Of a stretch of DNA of 64,000 nt, positions 23,001 through 39,264 are shown one piece after another. This DNA comes from Streptomyces sp. NBC_01283. Lineage in GTDB: Bacteria > Actinomycetota > Actinomycetes > Streptomycetales > Streptomycetaceae. The notes below the pieces were generated by a model. It saw only the letters and a list, made by a program, of their open reading frames with translations, was not told where the DNA came from and made no database searches. The position numbers and the translations under genes are program-made. The stretch spans positions 9,272,001-9,336,000 of the forward strand of contig NZ_CP108430.1 of assembly GCF_041435335.1 (NCBI RefSeq), written 5' to 3'. The number at the start of each line of letters is the position of its first letter. The first letter of the stretch is position 1.

Positions 23001-25759
23001 ATGGCGAACGCGGGGGAGAGCACCAGGTTGACGCCGCCCGCGACGGCCAGGTCGCAGTCGCCCCGGCTCAGGCTGGTGCACGCCTGGAGCACGGCCACCA
23101 GCGAGGAGGAGCAGGCGGAGTCGACCGCCATGCTCGGACCGCGCAGATCCAGCAGATACGAGAGCCGGTTCGCGGCGATGCTCAGCGCGCTGCCGGTTCC
23201 GGTGTAGGCGTCGATGGCGTCGAGGTCGTTCAACTGGCCGGTGGCGTAGTCGAACGTGGAGATGCCGATGAACACCCCGGTCTGCGTGCCGGACAGCGAC
23301 GCGGTGGGCACGCCCGCGTTCTCCAGGGCCTCGAAGGAGACCTCCGCGAGCAGCCGCTGCTGCGGATCCATGCGGGCGGCTTCCTGCTGCGAGATGCCGA
23401 AGAAACCCGAGTCGAACTGGTCGACGCCCTCGACGAAACCGCCCCAGCGGCTGGTCGTGCGGCCGGGGGCCGCCGGATCGGCGTCGGTGAACTCCTCGGT
23501 GCTCCACCGGTCGGCGGGAACCTCGGTGACCGCGTCGCGGCCCTCGGTCAACAGCTGCCAGAAGCTGTCGGGGCCGTCCACCCCGCCGGGAAAGCGGCAG
23601 CCGATCCCGATGATGGCGATCGGCTCGTCCGCGCCCTGCCCCGCTGCCCCGGCGGGCGCCGCGGCAGGCACCGGGGCCGTGAGGGTGGTGGCGGGCTCGG
23701 CGAGCGAGGGCGCCGGGGAGTCGGCGGCCGACCCTGCCAGGTGGGCGGCGAGCTTGGCCGCGGTGGGGTGTTCCCAGACGATGCCGGGCTGCAGGGGAAC
23801 GCCGAGATGCTGCTCCAACTCGCCGACGATGGAGACCAGTTCGACGGAACGCAGTCCGTAGCCGGCGAAGGGCACGTCCGGATCGATGGTGGCGACCTGT
23901 CGTCCGGTCGCGGCAGCCAGCGACTGGCGCAGCCACTGTTCGATCTCGCGGGCGTTTGGCGCGGGACGCTCCGTCACGTCCTTGCTCGCGCCCGGTGCCT
24001 CCTCGGGCACCCGGCCCGCTTTTGCCTCGTCCGCGCGCCACAGCGCGAGCGGCTCCGCGGTTCCTGCCAGGAGCGCGTCGAGGCAGGCCGCGCGCTGCAG
24101 CTTGCCGCTGGAGGTCTTGGGCACCGTACCGGTGCGGGTGAGTGCGACGATGAACGGCTGAAGACCGTGCTCGTGGGCGACCTCGGTGCGTATCGCGTCG
24201 ATGACCCGTGCGCGGTCCTCGGGCGAGCGGCTGCCGCGGTACTCCTGGACGACGATGAGCCGTTCCTCACCGTCGATCTCGCGCGCGCCGGCCACGCCGC
24301 AGCCTTCCCGCAGGCCCGGATCGACGCTCTCCACGGTGCGTTCGATGTCCTGGGGGTAGTGGTTGCGGCCCGCGACGATGACGACGTCCTTGATACGGCC
24401 GGTGACATAGATCTGGTCACCGTCGGCGAAACCCAGGTCGCCGGTGCGCAGGAACGGCCCCTCGCCGGTGTCGAGGTGGGCCCGGAAGGTCTCCTCGGTG
24501 GCCTGGGGGCGGCGCCAGTAGCCGCGCGCGACGCTCGGTCCCGCCACCCACAGTTCGCCGACCCGCCCCGCGGGCAGCGCGGCATGGGTCTGCGGGTCCA
24601 CGACGGCGACCTGCTGGTCCTGGAACGAGATGCCGCAACTGGGCAGGTTGCGTGCCGCCTCGCCCGGTCCCGCGGTCTCGGCCACACCGGCGAGGAGTGC
24701 CTCGGTGCGCAGGTCGCGGTGGACGGGCTCGGCGGCCGGGTCCCCGGTGGACACCACCAGGGTGGCTTCGGCCAGACCGTAGGACGGGGCGTGCGTGGTG
24801 GGCCGGTAGCCGCACTCGGCGAACGTGCGGGAGAAGCGGTCCATGGTCTGCTTGCGCACCGGCTCCGCCCCGTTGAGGGCGACGCGCCATGAGCTCAGAT
24901 CCAGCGTCTGCCGGTCCTGCTCGGTGATCTTGGCCACCGCGAGGTCGTAGGCGAAGTTCGGCGCGGGGCTCGCGGTGGCCCGGACGTCGGAGATGGCCCG
25001 CAGCCAGCGCAGCGGCCGCTTCAGGAACGAGTACGGGGACATGAAGGTGACCGGGTATCCGCCGTACGCGGGGGTGAGCAGGCCCATGATCAGGCCGAGG
25101 TCGTGGAAGGGCGGCAGCCAGCTCACCATGTGCTGGTCGGGGTCGTTCCCGAAGAACTGCCGGTTCATCTCGGAGATGTTGTGCATCAGGTTGCCGTGGC
25201 TGACCATCACGCCCTTGGGGCTGCTGGTGGAGCCGGAGGTGTACTGCAGGAACGCCAGGTCGTCGCGTTCGGTGCCGGGGGCGCGCCAGCCGTCGGCGGC
25301 CGCGGTGTCGATGTCGTCGACGGCGATCCAGACGATGTTCCGCAGCGCCGGAGCGTGTTCGGCGAAGCGGTCGACCAGGGCGATGGTCGCGGCAGGGGCG
25401 AGGACCACCGCCGGCTCCGCGTCCTCCACGATGGCGGTCAGCCGCGGCAGGGTGCGCATCGGGAACGCCGGGTCCGGCGGGTAGACGGGCACGGCGACGA
25501 CGTCCGCGTAGAGGCAGGCGAAGAACGAGGTGACGTAGTCCAGTCCGGCCGGGCACATGATCAGCGCCCGCTCCCCGGCGGGGAAGCGTTCCTGCAGCGC
25601 CGCCGCGATCGTGCGGGCCCTCAGGTCCAGTTCGGCGTTGCCGAGCGCCTGCGGCTCGCCCTCGCCGTCCACGAGAAAACGGAAGATCTGCTCCTGCGAG
25701 TGCTCGCCCAACACCGTGCGGAAATGGTCGACAAGCGATCGTGCGTCCCGGCCCGACAT
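17063..25759 (-). CDS. Loading protein and first PKS module: FAAL-ACP-KS-AT-DH-ER-KR-ACP
   Basis: This 2898-residue protein starts the assembly line. A fatty acyl-AMP ligase (about 1-560; YTSGSTSSPKG near 172; SPAPNFAYDLA typical of FAALs) loads a free fatty acid on ACP1 (Ser near 638). KS spans 711-1136 (Cys near 882), AT about 1238-1545 with GHSVGE near 1333 and FASH near 1437, closest to the methylmalonyl YASH type. DH has HQVGGSPVLPA near 1633, ER spans about 2135-2455, and KR spans about 2480-2660 with an LDD motif, suggesting a B-type alcohol. ACP2 has Ser near 2787 in GFDSLLS. The predicted step is a full C2 or C3 extension to a saturated, probably alpha-methyl chain. I chose ATG 25757-25759 because GGAGAGGA lies just upstream. 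The frame is open another 68 codons but does not look like protein. Confidence 0.94.
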   Translation of the reverse strand: MSGRDARSLVDHFRTVLGEHSQEQIFRFLVDGEGEPQALGNAELDLRARTIAAALQERFPAGERALIMCPAGLDYVTSFFACLYADVVAVPVYPPDPAFPMRTLPRLTAIVEDAEPAVVLAPAATIALVDRFAEHAPALRNIVWIAVDDIDTAAADGWRAPGTERDDLAFLQYTSGSTSSPKGVMVSHGNLMHNISEMNRQFFGNDPDQHMVSWLPPFHDLGLIMGLLTPAYGGYPVTFMSPYSFLKRPLRWLRAISDVRATASPAPNFAYDLAVAKITEQDRQTLDLSSWRVALNGAEPVRKQTMDRFSRTFAECGYRPTTHAPSYGLAEATLVVSTGDPAAEPVHRDLRTEALLAGVAETAGPGEAARNLPSCGISFQDQQVAVVDPQTHAALPAGRVGELWVAGPSVARGYWRRPQATEETFRAHLDTGEGPFLRTGDLGFADGDQIYVTGRIKDVVIVAGRNHYPQDIERTVESVDPGLREGCGVAGAREIDGEERLIVVQEYRGSRSPEDRARVIDAIRTEVAHEHGLQPFIVALTRTGTVPKTSSGKLQRAACLDALLAGTAEPLALWRADEAKAGRVPEEAPGASKDVTERPAPNAREIEQWLRQSLAAATGRQVATIDPDVPFAGYGLRSVELVSIVGELEQHLGVPLQPGIVWEHPTAAKLAAHLAGSAADSPAPSLAEPATTLTAPVPAAAPAGAAGQGADEPIAIIGIGCRFPGGVDGPDSFWQLLTEGRDAVTEVPADRWSTEEFTDADPAAPGRTTSRWGGFVEGVDQFDSGFFGISQQEAARMDPQQRLLAEVSFEALENAGVPTASLSGTQTGVFIGISTFDYATGQLNDLDAIDAYTGTGSALSIAANRLSYLLDLRGPSMAVDSACSSSLVAVLQACTSLSRGDCDLAVAGGVNLVLSPAFAINFSKAGVMSAEGRCKPFDASADGYVRSEGAGVVILKPLSRALADGDPVHAVIRGGAVNQDGASNGLMAPNPKAQQAVVRAAHARAGVRAADIAYVEAHGTGTILGDPIEAKALGGVLGDGRAADRPCLIGSVKSNLGHMEAAAGIGGLIKTALMVRHRMVPPTLHYRAPNPHIPFDELPVRVADTLQPWPATAAPALAGVSSFGFGGTNAHLVVEEPPPAAAPAHSPSEGAALLTVSARDEQALRDLAARYADKLTGATPVRDVTAAAAVRRTHHEHRLACVGADAPELRTALAAFGRGESVTGLSTGVRRAGQQSKPVFVFSGQGPRWWPLAAELLTGDLAAEQAFSAVLERADTLLRRHTDWSLLDQLAADPARSRLLDTAVGQPALTAVQIALAALWRSWGIEPAAVVGHSVGEIAAAHVAGAISLEDALLIALHRGTALHAATGKGRMAVAGVSLDEARTLLAERAPGPVWIAAANSPGSTVFSGENDALETFAKSLADDGLYCKVLESVEFASHCPLMEPVASELWRVLAPLRPRPTAIPMISTGTGEIVPGDRLDAEYWASNLTRPVLFDTAVTALADTGHNVFVEASPHPMLTDAVTERLASYDDGVAVSSLRRDQPGRATVLGELGRLYTAGHQIDWRRVHGPAGPMTDLPAYPWQRTRSWRELRPAGRSAHRGHPALRERTVSALSPHAVHWSAPVDLAEFPYLTDHQVGGSPVLPAALMLDAALGAARDHLDDGAVLHDVAFTRLSVVPEQADGSTLQLTLVPATADTATVRLFTRSGAGEDWTEAARAGVRRTAPVATAEPLAPVRTRCATSVPSDEHYAALRHAGLAYGPAFQGIEELWQGRAEAVARLRERSALTTDRGKHPVHPVVLDSALQVLSAALDAQDQPLDATYVPVAVGGFTLVGDQVAPRWAHAAVTAPQPGADTITGARVVLYDAEGAAVGEITDVTLQRLDRTETADPRDEALLDLVWRSTPAPAPALQQPPGSWLLFVDQARTTAGLADALRAHGATCRTVTTGPAYRKVGPDHYEIDPGSREDIAALLADLTASGTGPDGIVHGWSLDIGLPEEGDGRPPASAAGDAGLPVLRLVQELALAGQDPAPRLVLLTRGAQHAADGDELNVGQAPLWGLARVIGLEHTELRSSVIDLDPARPAEEGALLLAEVLGSGDNDQVALRGAVRLTPALQPWAPTDDPGQGPRPAWNFDAARDGNHHLLAARPGSLTSLRPTWWHRTPPGPGQVEVEVTAAGLNFSDVLKALGSYPGAEGVVPLGAECAGRVTAVGEGVSAPQVGDRVIAAGPGSMAAFITLDAQLVAPAPPALDDEQAAAVPIAFLTAVHGLERLARLGEGESVLVHSATGGVGLAALQVARRRGARVFATAGTPAKRDLLRGLGVEHVMDSRTLDFAEEIRALTGGRGVDVVLNSSSGEALVRSLDLVAPGGRFVEIGKRDIYDNSHIGLEFFKGNRAFMAVDLEHTIREEPERVAGLFADVVEGFDRGEFTALPITTHPFADAPAAFTAMAKARHTGKLVLLPAANESVTTAVGAAPVRPSGTYLITGGLGALGLETARYLVGQGARHVVLVGRNAPGPHAEAVLAELRTRAEVVVTAADVSRRGAVDDLLARLDGSLPPLAGVVHAAGILDDGLLTGLAPERFRSVAGPKSAAAWHLHQATSDRDLDFFVLYSSAAAVLGSASQGNYAAASAFVDALAHHRRSLGLPALSIDWGPWAQIGLAAHPDRGGSLAARGIESISPDQGIAALDRLLSSSAAQVCVLPLDHERVRGHHGGGLLRTLVDDGGQDTQGAAGPQDEIRRLMLAVEPGRRRRAVLTEHGRAVAARVIGADPARIDTSAPITGMGFDSLLSLELRKSLESSLGIQLPSTVTWRFPTIDALVPYLADRMGIQLESHQELGGDRADPPAVPAGPVPASSATENAHGIAADESVDLDSMSAAELGALLMAKTTQIDEGAQR

Positions 25760-26106
25760 CCGACCGTCCTCTCCATGCTCGAAATCTGCGTGAACTCTTA
25801 CGGAAACAGGCGGCCCGGCCGCGCATTCCAGCTGGATTTCTGGCTGCTGTCCGCCACGTTCGGCGAAGGAGCCATTCCAAGAAATTGAATCGAGATCCGG
25901 AGATCTGAGGATCTGGAGATCCGGAGGGGCGGCGAGGAGAGCCGATCCGAAATTCGGCCGCATCCCCGTTCGATTTCCGCTATTCGTCGGTCAGCATCCA
26001 ACAGGTCCCGTCGACCCGTCAAGAAACGTTCGGGGAAAAGCAGTTGGCGCCGCGCCCGGAGGAAGCGCGTCTTCTTTCGTGACGCGCCGGGTTACCTCTC
26101 GACGTG
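25760..26106. other. Gene-free spacer between CCR and loading PKS, with tandem octamers
   Basis: No gene is seen in these 347 nt. On the plus strand, 25894-25925 holds four head-to-tail octamers of the form GATCYGRR (GATCCGGA, GATCTGAG, GATCTGGA, GATCCGGA). A perfect 11-nt palindrome CCGAAATTCGG lies at 25947-25957. Both are 135-200 nt upstream of the PKS start, so the loading PKS may have its own promoter and regulatory sites rather than depending only on read-through from the carboxylase/reductase gene. No convincing -35/-10 pair was identified. Confidence 0.5.
25894..25925. repeat. Four tandem octamers GATCYGRR
   Basis: The units begin at 25894, 25902, 25910 and 25918, each 8 nt with no gaps. 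The first and last are identical (GATCCGGA) and the inner two vary at two positions. The array lies upstream of the first megasynthase gene in non-coding DNA. It could be a direct-repeat regulator site or a chance slippage product. Confidence 0.55.
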
Positions 26107-27450
26107 TCAGACGCCCGCAGGCCGCGAGCGGAACCTGTTGATGGCCGCCTCGTGACGGTCCCGCAGCGCGGCGTCGCTGACCCCGAGCCCCTCTTCAGGG
26201 GCCAGGCACAGCACCCCGACCTTGCCCTGGTGCAGGTTGTGGTGCACGTCGTGGACCGCCTGGGACGTGCCTTCGAGCGGCACCACGTCCGACAGCGTGG
26301 GATGCACCAGTCCCTTGGCGATGAGGCGGTTGGCCTCCCACGCCTCGCGGTAGTTCGCGAAATGGGTACCGACGATGCGCTTGAGGTGCATCCACAGATA
26401 CCGGTTGTCGAAGGTGTGCTCATATCCGGAGGTGGACGCGCAGGTGACGATGGTGCCGCCGCGGCGGGCCACGTACACGCTCGCGCCGAAGGTCTCACGG
26501 CCCGGGTGCTCGAAGACGATGTCGGGGTCGTCGCCCCCGGTCAGCTCCCTGATGCGAGCTCCGAGCCTGCGCCATTCGCGCGGGTCCTGTGTGTGCTCGT
26601 CCTTCCAGAACCGGTAGCCCTCGGCGCTCCGGTCGATCACGAGCTCCGCGCCCATCCGCCGGCACGCCTCCGCCTTCTGCGGACTGGACACCACACATAC
26701 CGGTGTCGCCCCGCCGTTGAGTACCAGCTGGGTGGCGTAGGAGCCGAGGCCGCCGGAGGCGCCCCAGATCAGCACCGTGTCGCCCTGCTTGAGGCGGGCG
26801 CCGTTCGCGGACACCAGCTGCCGGTACGCGGTCGAGTTCACCAGACCCGACGCGGCCGCCTCCTCCCAGGTGAGGTGGCGCGGCTTGGGCATGAGCTGAT
26901 TGGCCTTGACCAGCGCCAGTTCGGCCAGCCCGCCGAAGTTGGTCTCGAACCCCCAGATCCGCTGTTCGGGGTCGAGCATGGTGTCGGCGTGCCCGTCGGG
27001 GTGGTCCAGTTCCACGGACAGACAGTGCGCGACCACCTCGGCCCCGGGCTGCCAGCCCGTCACCCCCTCGCCGCAGCGCAGCACCACACCGGAGAGGTCG
27101 GACCCCAGCACGTGGTAGGGCAGGTCGTGCCGGGCCGCCTGCGGCGAGGTGCGGCCGTAACGGGAGAGGAAGCCGAACGTCGGCAGCGGCTCGAAGATCG
27201 AGGACCACACCGTGTTGTGGTTGATCCCGCTGGCCATCACCGCCACAAGCACCTCACCCGCGGCCGGCTGGGGGGTGGCCACCTCCTCCAGATGCAGCGA
27301 GCTGCGCGGGTCCTTGTCCCGGCTTTCCAGTCCTTCGAACATCGCCGTCTCATCGGCGTGCAGCACCACCCCTCGGTAGAAGTCGGGCACCGGCAAATGG
27401 GCCACCTCGTCGAGTTCTCCCGCGAGGATCGCATCGAGGATCTTCTCCAT
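26107..27450 (-). CDS. ccr: Crotonyl-CoA carboxylase/reductase (alkylmalonyl-CoA synthase)
   Basis: This 447-residue medium-chain reductase is a CCR: it reduces a 2-enoyl-CoA with NADPH and captures CO2 to give an alkylmalonyl-CoA. Family landmarks are DETAMFEGLESRDKDPR, SSIFEPLPTF, the GSDLSGVV segment, MLDPEQRIWGFETNFGG, the nucleotide loop WGASGGLGSYA and FEHPGRETFGASV. The ATG at 27448-27450 gives the usual family length, with AGAGG upstream. The frame is open 64 codons further up but that part is not CCR-like. It heads the minus PKS operon, and a shared palindrome lies about 209 nt upstream. The product should be used by the AT with the xAGHS motif in the second PKS module. Side-chain length cannot be read. 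KAS III and a FabG-like reductase in the same operon hint at something larger than ethylmalonyl-CoA. Confidence 0.95.
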   Translation of the reverse strand: MEKILDAILAGELDEVAHLPVPDFYRGVVLHADETAMFEGLESRDKDPRSSLHLEEVATPQPAAGEVLVAVMASGINHNTVWSSIFEPLPTFGFLSRYGRTSPQAARHDLPYHVLGSDLSGVVLRCGEGVTGWQPGAEVVAHCLSVELDHPDGHADTMLDPEQRIWGFETNFGGLAELALVKANQLMPKPRHLTWEEAAASGLVNSTAYRQLVSANGARLKQGDTVLIWGASGGLGSYATQLVLNGGATPVCVVSSPQKAEACRRMGAELVIDRSAEGYRFWKDEHTQDPREWRRLGARIRELTGGDDPDIVFEHPGRETFGASVYVARRGGTIVTCASTSGYEHTFDNRYLWMHLKRIVGTHFANYREAWEANRLIAKGLVHPTLSDVVPLEGTSQAVHDVHHNLHQGKVGVLCLAPEEGLGVSDAALRDRHEAAINRFRSRPAGV

Positions 27451-27658
27451 CGTTTCCGGACCTCTTTCCGGCTCAGTCCGCGAGAAACGGACGCGGTTGA
27501 TTCGCATTTCTCGCGAGATAAAAGGCAGGGCCGCCTTGCCGAGTCGTGGAGGCAAGTGCGGGATGAATGCTGGCACTTCGCTCGCGACGGAGTCCAGGGG
27601 GAGAGGGTTCGTATGCGGTGCACCCGACATAATTTCGACCACGGATACTTGCTCCCAT

Positions 27659-27687
27659 GTTCAACTGGCTGATTCGTTCAGTTGAAC
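27659..27687. promoter_or_regulatory. Palindromic operator candidate, copy 1
   Basis: GTTCAACTG (27659-27667) and CAGTTGAAC (27679-27687) form a perfect 9-nt inverted repeat with an 11-nt spacer. Half-site centres are 20 nt apart, about two helical turns, which suits a dimeric regulator. It lies 209 nt upstream of the carboxylase/reductase start. The same sequence and spacing recur at 28373-28401. Confidence 0.7.
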
Positions 27688-28372
27688 GTCCCGCCCTTTC
27701 GCGGGAATTGGTGAGACTCGCCGCCGGTTCTACGGGCGATGCCTCGTCGTCACCACGGGCCGCGCATCCGCATCGACTCGGTCGGCAACACGGCACCGTC
27801 GCGAGACAGAGCGTCCTGGAGAATCACTGGAGACGCTCTATAGGCGCACTTGAGAGCGGCAGGAGATGTGTTACTCGGGGCCAAGGCCATTGCCCGGCAC
27901 AGGGGTTGTCGTCCAGCGGTGAACGTCGTGGGGGACGTTTTCGCGTTGGACAACGGGGAAACCGGTGCGTATCAGAATTCAAGCGAATTTCCGCGAGCCC
28001 CATGGCGGGGCCCGGCCGCCGCACTCCGGGCCGGAAAAGCGGGCGATCGGGAGCATGGAAAGGATCATCCGTGAATCTCATGCGGCTTGAAAAATCTGGT
28101 GATGCGCCCTTCACGGGGCTGCTCCGTGACGTCGGCCGGACGATCTCGATCGCCCGTGGATCCGGGCTGATGGCCAGGTCACGATGGTGTCAAGGCGTCA
28201 GGAAGCGCTCCCGCGAGGCGAAGCGGCCATCGTGCGGGCCCGGTCCGCCGTCGCTCTGCGGGCATTGCTTCGGCGCGGGTAACAAAAGGACCATAGAAAG
28301 ACATGGATTCACTTCCCATGGAACGGGAAACGACGTAAGCGGAGCGACCGTCCCGAGGTGACTTCACACCGC

Positions 28373-28401
28373 GTTCAACTGGCCGAACCAGCCAGTTGAA
28401 C
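28373..28401. promoter_or_regulatory. Palindromic operator candidate, copy 2
   Basis: This second copy has the same 9-nt arms and 11-nt spacer as 27659-27687, and its arms extend to 11 nt (GTTCAACTGGC/GCCAGTTGAAC). It lies 199 nt upstream of the membrane protein gene at 28600, mirroring the distance of copy 1 from its gene. The two are presumably bound by one regulator controlling both directions. Confidence 0.7.
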
Positions 28402-28554
28402 ACCGCGACCCGTCGTATTTCTCGACCGATCACGAGTTCGTAAGGGATCTCCCTGATGCGGGCCTAGGGGATGCCCCTGATGTCGGATGCCCTTCTTCCG
28501 CTTACGGTGAGCCACGTGGGCTCTGCACGACCGTCCGCACACAAAACATATCGC

Positions 28555-28580
28555 TCACCCGGATTTTCGTGACCGGGTGA
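28555..28580. promoter_or_regulatory. Inverted repeat in the 5' leader of the 28600 gene
   Basis: TCACCCGG (28555-28562) pairs with CCGGGTGA (28573-28580) around a 10-nt spacer. It ends 19 nt before the GTG start and about 10 nt before the ribosome binding site. It may be an operator overlapping the promoter or a leader hairpin that affects translation. Confidence 0.45.
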
Positions 28581-28599
28581 TCAGACCGAGGAGGAACTT

Positions 28600-29319
28600 G
28601 TGACCGACAACGGCGCCAAAGGTTTCCTGAAGGGGGCGAACGTGCGTACCTCTTCCAAAGGCTGGACGGCCGGACGCGTCACCGCCGTCGTGGTCGGCGC
28701 GTTCCTGGCCCTCGTCGCACTGACACTCGTCGGCGCGGGCGGTACGGCCCTCTACATGTCCTCCCAGGACGACGGCTACATCGATCTGGGCACCGACAAG
28801 TACATGCACCGCACCGACACCTACGCCATGACGACCGAGAGCTGGCGCGCCGACAAGGAGCTGGGAGGTCTCTACGACGACCTCCGCATCACCTTCAAGC
28901 CGGACCGGTCCTCCGACGCGGTGTTCATCGGCCTCGCCGACAAGGGGCACGTGCGCCAGTACCTGGACGGTGTCCAGCACGTGACCATCCATGACTCGAG
29001 CGACAAGGGCGACACCGAGAGCAAGCACCCCGGCGGCACGCCCGGGACGCCGCCGGCCAAGGCCGACGGGTGGATCGCCAAGGCCAGCGGGCCGGGAGCA
29101 CAGACGCTGAACTGGTCGGTGAAGTCCGGTGACGTCACCGCGGTCGCCATGAAGGCCGACGGGTCGCGCGGACCGGCCGGCCACGTGACCGTGGCGGCGA
29201 AGATCGGATGGCTGCCCTGGATCGGTGTCGCGTCGCTGCTCGCCGGCCTGCTCGTGCTGGCCGGCTCGGTGCTGCTGATCCTGCGGCCGCTGCGCCGGGC
29301 GCGGGGCCGCACCGCCTGA
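28600..29319 (+). CDS. Hypothetical membrane protein with two terminal TM helices
   Basis: I do not recognise this 239-residue protein as a named family. A hydrophobic helix spans about 27-53, followed by an extracytoplasmic domain of about 145 residues containing a Lys/Gly/Pro-rich linker near 142-155. A second helix spans about 207-230 and is followed by a basic tail (RPLRRARGR), which predicts both termini in the cytoplasm. Proteins of this layout are common in Streptomyces. It starts at GTG 28600-28602 with GAGGAGG upstream and is followed by a strong hairpin, so it is probably transcribed alone. Its place beside the shared palindrome suggests it is co-regulated with the lipopeptide cluster, perhaps in self-protection or envelope function, but nothing in the sequence proves that. 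Confidence 0.75.
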   Translation: MTDNGAKGFLKGANVRTSSKGWTAGRVTAVVVGAFLALVALTLVGAGGTALYMSSQDDGYIDLGTDKYMHRTDTYAMTTESWRADKELGGLYDDLRITFKPDRSSDAVFIGLADKGHVRQYLDGVQHVTIHDSSDKGDTESKHPGGTPGTPPAKADGWIAKASGPGAQTLNWSVKSGDVTAVAMKADGSRGPAGHVTVAAKIGWLPWIGVASLLAGLLVLAGSVLLILRPLRRARGRTA

Positions 29320-29339
29320 CCCCCCGGCAGAAGAGCGCC

Positions 29340-29380
29340 AAGGAGGCGCGGACACGGCGAGGCCGTGTCCGCGCCTCCTT
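29340..29380. terminator. Strong hairpin terminator after the membrane protein gene
   Basis: Two perfect 19-nt arms, 29340-29358 and 29362-29380, are separated by GAG, giving a very stable stem that begins 20 nt after the stop codon. There is no U tract, which is normal for actinobacterial terminators. Confidence 0.85.
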
Positions 29381-29586
29381 CGCTGTCCGCGTCCGCCAAT
29401 GCCGACCGGCATCCCCCGCCACCTCGTGTTTCGCCGCACACGGTTGCCTCATCACGGCCGCGAGAGTGACCATCCTCTGGCACGGCCCCGCCGTCTCACG
29501 CACTGAGCCCAGCCCCTCCTGCGGTGACGGTGCCGAACATGGACAGGCCGATCACCGATCGATAGACAGGCACCTGCAGCCCGGAC

Positions 29587-29611
29587 AACAGGCCGATCGT
29601 GGCGGCCTGTT
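29587..29611. promoter_or_regulatory. Palindrome upstream of the second NRPS gene
   Basis: AACAGGCC-N9-GGCCTGTT is a perfect 8+8 inverted repeat lying about 260 nt before the NRPS start in gene-free DNA. It is a plausible operator, and no other copy was noticed in the window. Confidence 0.4.
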
Positions 29612-29868
29612 CCCGTCTTCGGCTCCACTCTTTCGAGGCACTCGCCCCACAACCCACCGACGGACCGCACGGGTCGAGTCGCAACGACTCGCGACGTGAG
29701 CGGATTCGCTGCTCGCTGCGGGCAAAGGCGCGCCACCCCGGATGGTCGGCACCGACCGCCGAGACGCAGGGCGCCCACCACCGGACGTCGACACCGCAAC
29801 CCGCGAGGACCACAGCGCAGGTGCAAGAACCTCCTCCCCGCCGAGTTCAACGATCAGGAGACTGGCGC

Positions 29869-39192
<9,324 letters not shown>

Positions 39193-39264
39193 GCGGCGCC
39201 GACCGGCAGGCCCTCATCCATCACCAGATCAGCCGCGGTCCCAACGCGGCGGAATGCAGAGAGC

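Larger units (their letters stand above)
27451..28599. other. 1.1-kb divergent regulatory region, no gene supported
   Basis: The region separates the minus PKS operon from the plus-strand genes. Open frames across it are rich in Arg, Ser and Gly with no family resemblance, and I do not accept them. It holds two copies of the palindrome GTTCAACTG-N11-CAGTTGAAC near its two ends. A looser hairpin AGAGCGTC (27808-27815) pairs with GACGCTCT (27832-27839). The perfect repeat TCACCCGG-N10-CCGGGTGA at 28555-28580 lies just before the start of the next gene. A small RNA or leader peptide cannot be excluded. Confidence 0.6.
29320..29868. other. Spacer upstream of the second NRPS, with terminator and palindromes
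   Basis: No gene is supported in these 549 nt. After the terminator at 29340-29380 there is a perfect 8-nt inverted repeat AACAGGCC (29587-29594) / GGCCTGTT (29604-29611) with a 9-nt spacer. A tight hairpin CGAGTCG-CAA-CGACTCG lies at 29675-29691. A lone half-site GTTCAAC, the arm of the palindromes at 27659 and 28373, lies about 25 nt before the NRPS start. The NRPS frame is open up to 29599 but that stretch has no condensation-domain sequence. Confidence 0.55.

Noticed and set aside
25760..25963. A 68-codon N-terminal extension of the FAAL protein
   Set aside because: It covers the octamer repeats, shows no FAAL sequence, and a good ribosome site sits directly before the ATG at 25757-25759.
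27657..28361. A 234-codon plus-strand frame and a smaller minus-strand frame in the divergent region
   Set aside because: The composition is Arg/Ser/Gly-rich without family resemblance. Both begin with similar peptides only because they start in the two palindrome copies.
29135..29503. A possible small minus-strand gene between the membrane protein and the second NRPS
   Set aside because: It overlaps the terminator and the membrane protein gene, is very basic and shows no recognisable family.
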